From Microbacterium sp. 11MF (lineage in GTDB: Bacteria > Actinomycetota > Actinomycetes > Actinomycetales > Microbacteriaceae), in NCBI RefSeq assembly GCF_000383475.1, contig NZ_KB911460.1, positions 434,001-498,000 of the forward strand: a DNA stretch of 64,000 nt. The letters are read 5' to 3'. Below, piece by piece: positions 62,421 to 64,000 of this stretch. The translations under genes and the position numbers were made by a program. Numbering within the stretch: the first letter of the stretch is position 1; the number at the start of each line of letters is the position of its first letter. Below the pieces are notes generated by a model, which worked only from the letters and a program-made list of their open reading frames with translations, was not told where the DNA came from and searched no databases.

Positions 62421-62807
62421 ATGATCATCGCCGGTTTGGTGTTCGCGGCGCTCGGCGCCCTCATCCACGTCTACATCTTCTATCTCGAGTCCATCGCGTG
62501 GACCGGGGCCGCCGCGCGGCGCACTTTCGGGACGACCGACGCGACCGTCGAGATCACCAAGCCCTTCGCCTACAACCAGGGCTTCTACAACCTCTTCCTC
62601 GCGATCGCGGTCTTCCTCGGCATCGTCTTCGTCGCCACGGGCTCCACGGCGATCGGTGCGACGCTCGTGTTCGTCGGAGCCGGGTCGATGGTCGCGGCAG
62701 GGCTCGTGCTGCTGCTCTCGGACCGCTCGAAGGCGCGCGCGGCGCTCATCCAGCTCGCCGCTCCGCTCGTCGGCGTGATCCTGCTCGCGATCGGGCTGGC
62801 CCTCTGA
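62421..62807 (+). CDS. DUF1304 family membrane protein
   Basis: 128 residues with four membrane helices. GALIHVYIFYLESIAWTG and PFAYNQGFYNLFLAIAVFLGIV are the family hallmarks. Function unknown. ATG 62421 is seven bases after the glycosidase stop. GATGAT (62409-62414) ends six bases before it, a possible leaderless box giving independent expression. It is conserved widely and may be unrelated to the sugar genes. Confidence 0.9.
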   Translation: MIIAGLVFAALGALIHVYIFYLESIAWTGAAARRTFGTTDATVEITKPFAYNQGFYNLFLAIAVFLGIVFVATGSTAIGATLVFVGAGSMVAAGLVLLLSDRSKARAALIQLAAPLVGVILLAIGLAL

Positions 62808-62808
62808 G

Positions 62809-63786
62809 GTGAAGCTCGCCGTCGTCGGCGCGGGCAAGATCGTCGCCGAGTTCCTCCCGCACGCCCACGAGGTCCCCGGGCTCACCATCCCGGCCATCGT
62901 CGGACGGGCGGCCAGCCGTGACAAGGCCGACGCCCTGGCGGCGGCCCACGGCATCCCGTTCGTCTACACCGATCTCGACGCCTGTCTCGCGGACCCACGC
63001 GTCGACACCGTGTGGGTCGCCGTGCCGAACGTGCTGCACGCGGATGTCGCCCGCCGCGCCCTTCTCGCCGGAAAGCACGTCGTCTGCGAGAAGCCGTTCG
63101 TGCTGCGCACGGCCGAACTCGCCGAGCTGCGCGTCCTCGCGGAAGATCGAGGCCTGATCCTCGTCGAGGCCATCAGCAACCAGTACCTCGCGAACGTCGC
63201 GTGGATGCGGGACAACGTCGACCGCCTCGGCGAGCTGCGGCTCGTGCAGTGCGAGTACTCGCAGTACTCGTCCCGCTACGACGCCTTCCGCTCCGGCGAG
63301 GTCCCGCCCGCGTTCGACCCGGCCGCGGGCGGCGGGGCCCTGATGGACCTCGGCGTGTACGCCCTGCATCTCGTCGTCGGTCTGCTGGGCGCCCCCGAGA
63401 CGGTGTCGTACACGCCGCGGATGGAGCGGGGTGTCGACACGTCGGGTGTCGCCGTCCTCGGCTACGGCGACGCCACGGCGGTCTGCGTGTGCGCCAAGGA
63501 CTCGCCCGGGCCCTCCCGGACGAAGATCCAGGGAACGGAGGGCGCGATGGTGTTCGACGGCCCGCCGAACGAGATCCCCGTCGTCGAGCTGCATCTGCGC
63601 GACGGAACCCACGAGCGGATCGCCCTCGACCACGATCCGCACCGAATGACGGCCGAGTTCCGGGCGTTCGTCCGCATGATCGCCGAGGCGGACCTCGCCG
63701 AGCGCGATCGCCGCCTCGACCACAGCGCCGCCGTGCTCGACACCGCGGTGCGTGCGCTCGAGTCCGCCGGCATCCGCCTGGGCTGA
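62809..63786 (+). CDS. Gfo/Idh/MocA family NAD(P)-dependent oxidoreductase
   Basis: 325 residues. N-terminal Rossmann domain (KLAVVGAGKIVAEFLPHAHEV, 2-22; DTVWVAVPNVLHADVARRALLAGKHVVCEKPF with the conserved EKP catalytic Lys) and a C-terminal alpha/beta domain with GGGALMDLGVYALHLVVGLLG. Family members oxidise or reduce sugars, inositols and their derivatives. GTG 62809 begins two bases after the DUF1304 stop. In this operon it probably processes the sugar released by the glycosidase. Confidence 0.92.
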   Translation: MKLAVVGAGKIVAEFLPHAHEVPGLTIPAIVGRAASRDKADALAAAHGIPFVYTDLDACLADPRVDTVWVAVPNVLHADVARRALLAGKHVVCEKPFVLRTAELAELRVLAEDRGLILVEAISNQYLANVAWMRDNVDRLGELRLVQCEYSQYSSRYDAFRSGEVPPAFDPAAGGGALMDLGVYALHLVVGLLGAPETVSYTPRMERGVDTSGVAVLGYGDATAVCVCAKDSPGPSRTKIQGTEGAMVFDGPPNEIPVVELHLRDGTHERIALDHDPHRMTAEFRAFVRMIAEADLAERDRRLDHSAAVLDTAVRALESAGIRLG

Positions 63787-63808
63787 CGACGGCCGCTAGC
63801 CTGGCGGC

Positions 63809-64000
63809 ATGAGCGAACCCGTCCGAGCCGTGGCATCCATCGACTGGTCCGAGGGCACCTGGACCACGCCTCCGCGAGCCACGGAAGAACGTGAGGGGAT
63901 GCTGCTGGTCACCGCCGAGGAGGGCAGCGACGCCTGGCGGCTCACCTCCTACGGGTTCGTGCACGACACCGAGCACGCGCTCCTCGCTCCGCTGCCCGAC
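63809..64000 (+). CDS. DUF1349 domain protein, truncated by the window edge
   Basis: The first 64 codons are present. SIDWSEGTWTTPPRA and MLLVTAEEGSDAWRLTSYGFVHDTEHALL match the start of DUF1349, a concanavalin-like beta-sandwich of about 190 residues found in carbohydrate-related loci. ATG 63809 follows TAGCCT (63797-63802) by six bases, a leaderless start, so it may be expressed separately from the sugar operon. Confidence 0.75.
   Translation, partial: MSEPVRAVASIDWSEGTWTTPPRATEEREGMLLVTAEEGSDAWRLTSYGFVHDTEHALLAPLPD

Overview
The window is chromosomal DNA of a high-GC actinobacterium, most likely a Microbacterium or close relative in the Microbacteriaceae. The basis is GC-rich codon use, many GTG starts, short or overlapping gene junctions, leaderless promoters with a TANNNT box 6-7 nt before the start codon, actinobacterial families (DUF6421, DUF7882-like, DUF1349, LCP), and a very frequent GGATGCC/GGCATCC heptamer. 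The genus is an inference from style and gene content, not from a marker gene. I see no rRNA, CRISPR array, transposase, prophage or origin. No stretch longer than about 300 bases lacks a gene.

Layout. 1-7.5 kb: a partial gene, DUF6421 divergent from an AsnC/Lrp regulator, a diacylglycerol-kinase-like protein, and a histidine kinase/response regulator pair followed by a MacB/FtsX-type ABC exporter. 7.5-13.2 kb: an SRPBCC-like protein, a domain-permuted GH3 beta-glucosidase behind a CebR-type operator, a ComB-like phosphatase, then SprT-like, TPR-like and spermidine-synthase-like genes on the minus strand. 13.3-19 kb: an oligopeptide/nickel-type ABC importer whose fused ATPase is convergent to the permease genes, with a 35-residue membrane peptide and a long inverted repeat in between. 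19-25.2 kb: a complete galactose-to-glucose-phosphate set (galK, galT, galE, pgm) with its own LacI regulator. 25.2-29.2 kb: LysR/EamA pair, prephenate dehydratase, luciferase-like oxidoreductase.

29.2-38.5 kb: a LacI-controlled locus with a large secreted esterase, a GH42 beta-galactosidase and a sugar ABC importer. Five copies of a TGTGMACGTTCACA-type operator tie these units together, and the galactose released would feed the galKTE-pgm genes 10 kb away. 38.5-47.4 kb: photolyase, second diacylglycerol-kinase-like protein, serS with two tRNA-Ser genes around an LCP cell-wall ligase, and a DHA2 drug exporter with a TetR regulator and three tandem operators. 47.4-48.5 kb: DUF7882-like protein and a second TetR around a perfect 15-bp palindrome.

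48.6-55.2 kb: a compact operon coupling a MetQNI-type ABC importer to two DszC/SfnB-like acyl-CoA-dehydrogenase-fold enzymes and a DszA/NtaA-type flavin monooxygenase. It is probably an uptake-and-desulfurisation pathway for an organosulfur compound, and is the best candidate here for an undescribed system. 55.3-56 kb: a secreted fasciclin protein. 56-64 kb: a second LacI regulon (16-bp operator GCTAAATCGCGTTAGC present twice, in opposite orientation) covering an alpha/beta hydrolase and a sugar importer operon with a beta-propeller glycosidase, DUF1304, a Gfo/Idh/MocA dehydrogenase and a truncated DUF1349 gene. Neither sugar importer has a local ATPase, so both probably share an MsiK-type ATPase encoded elsewhere.
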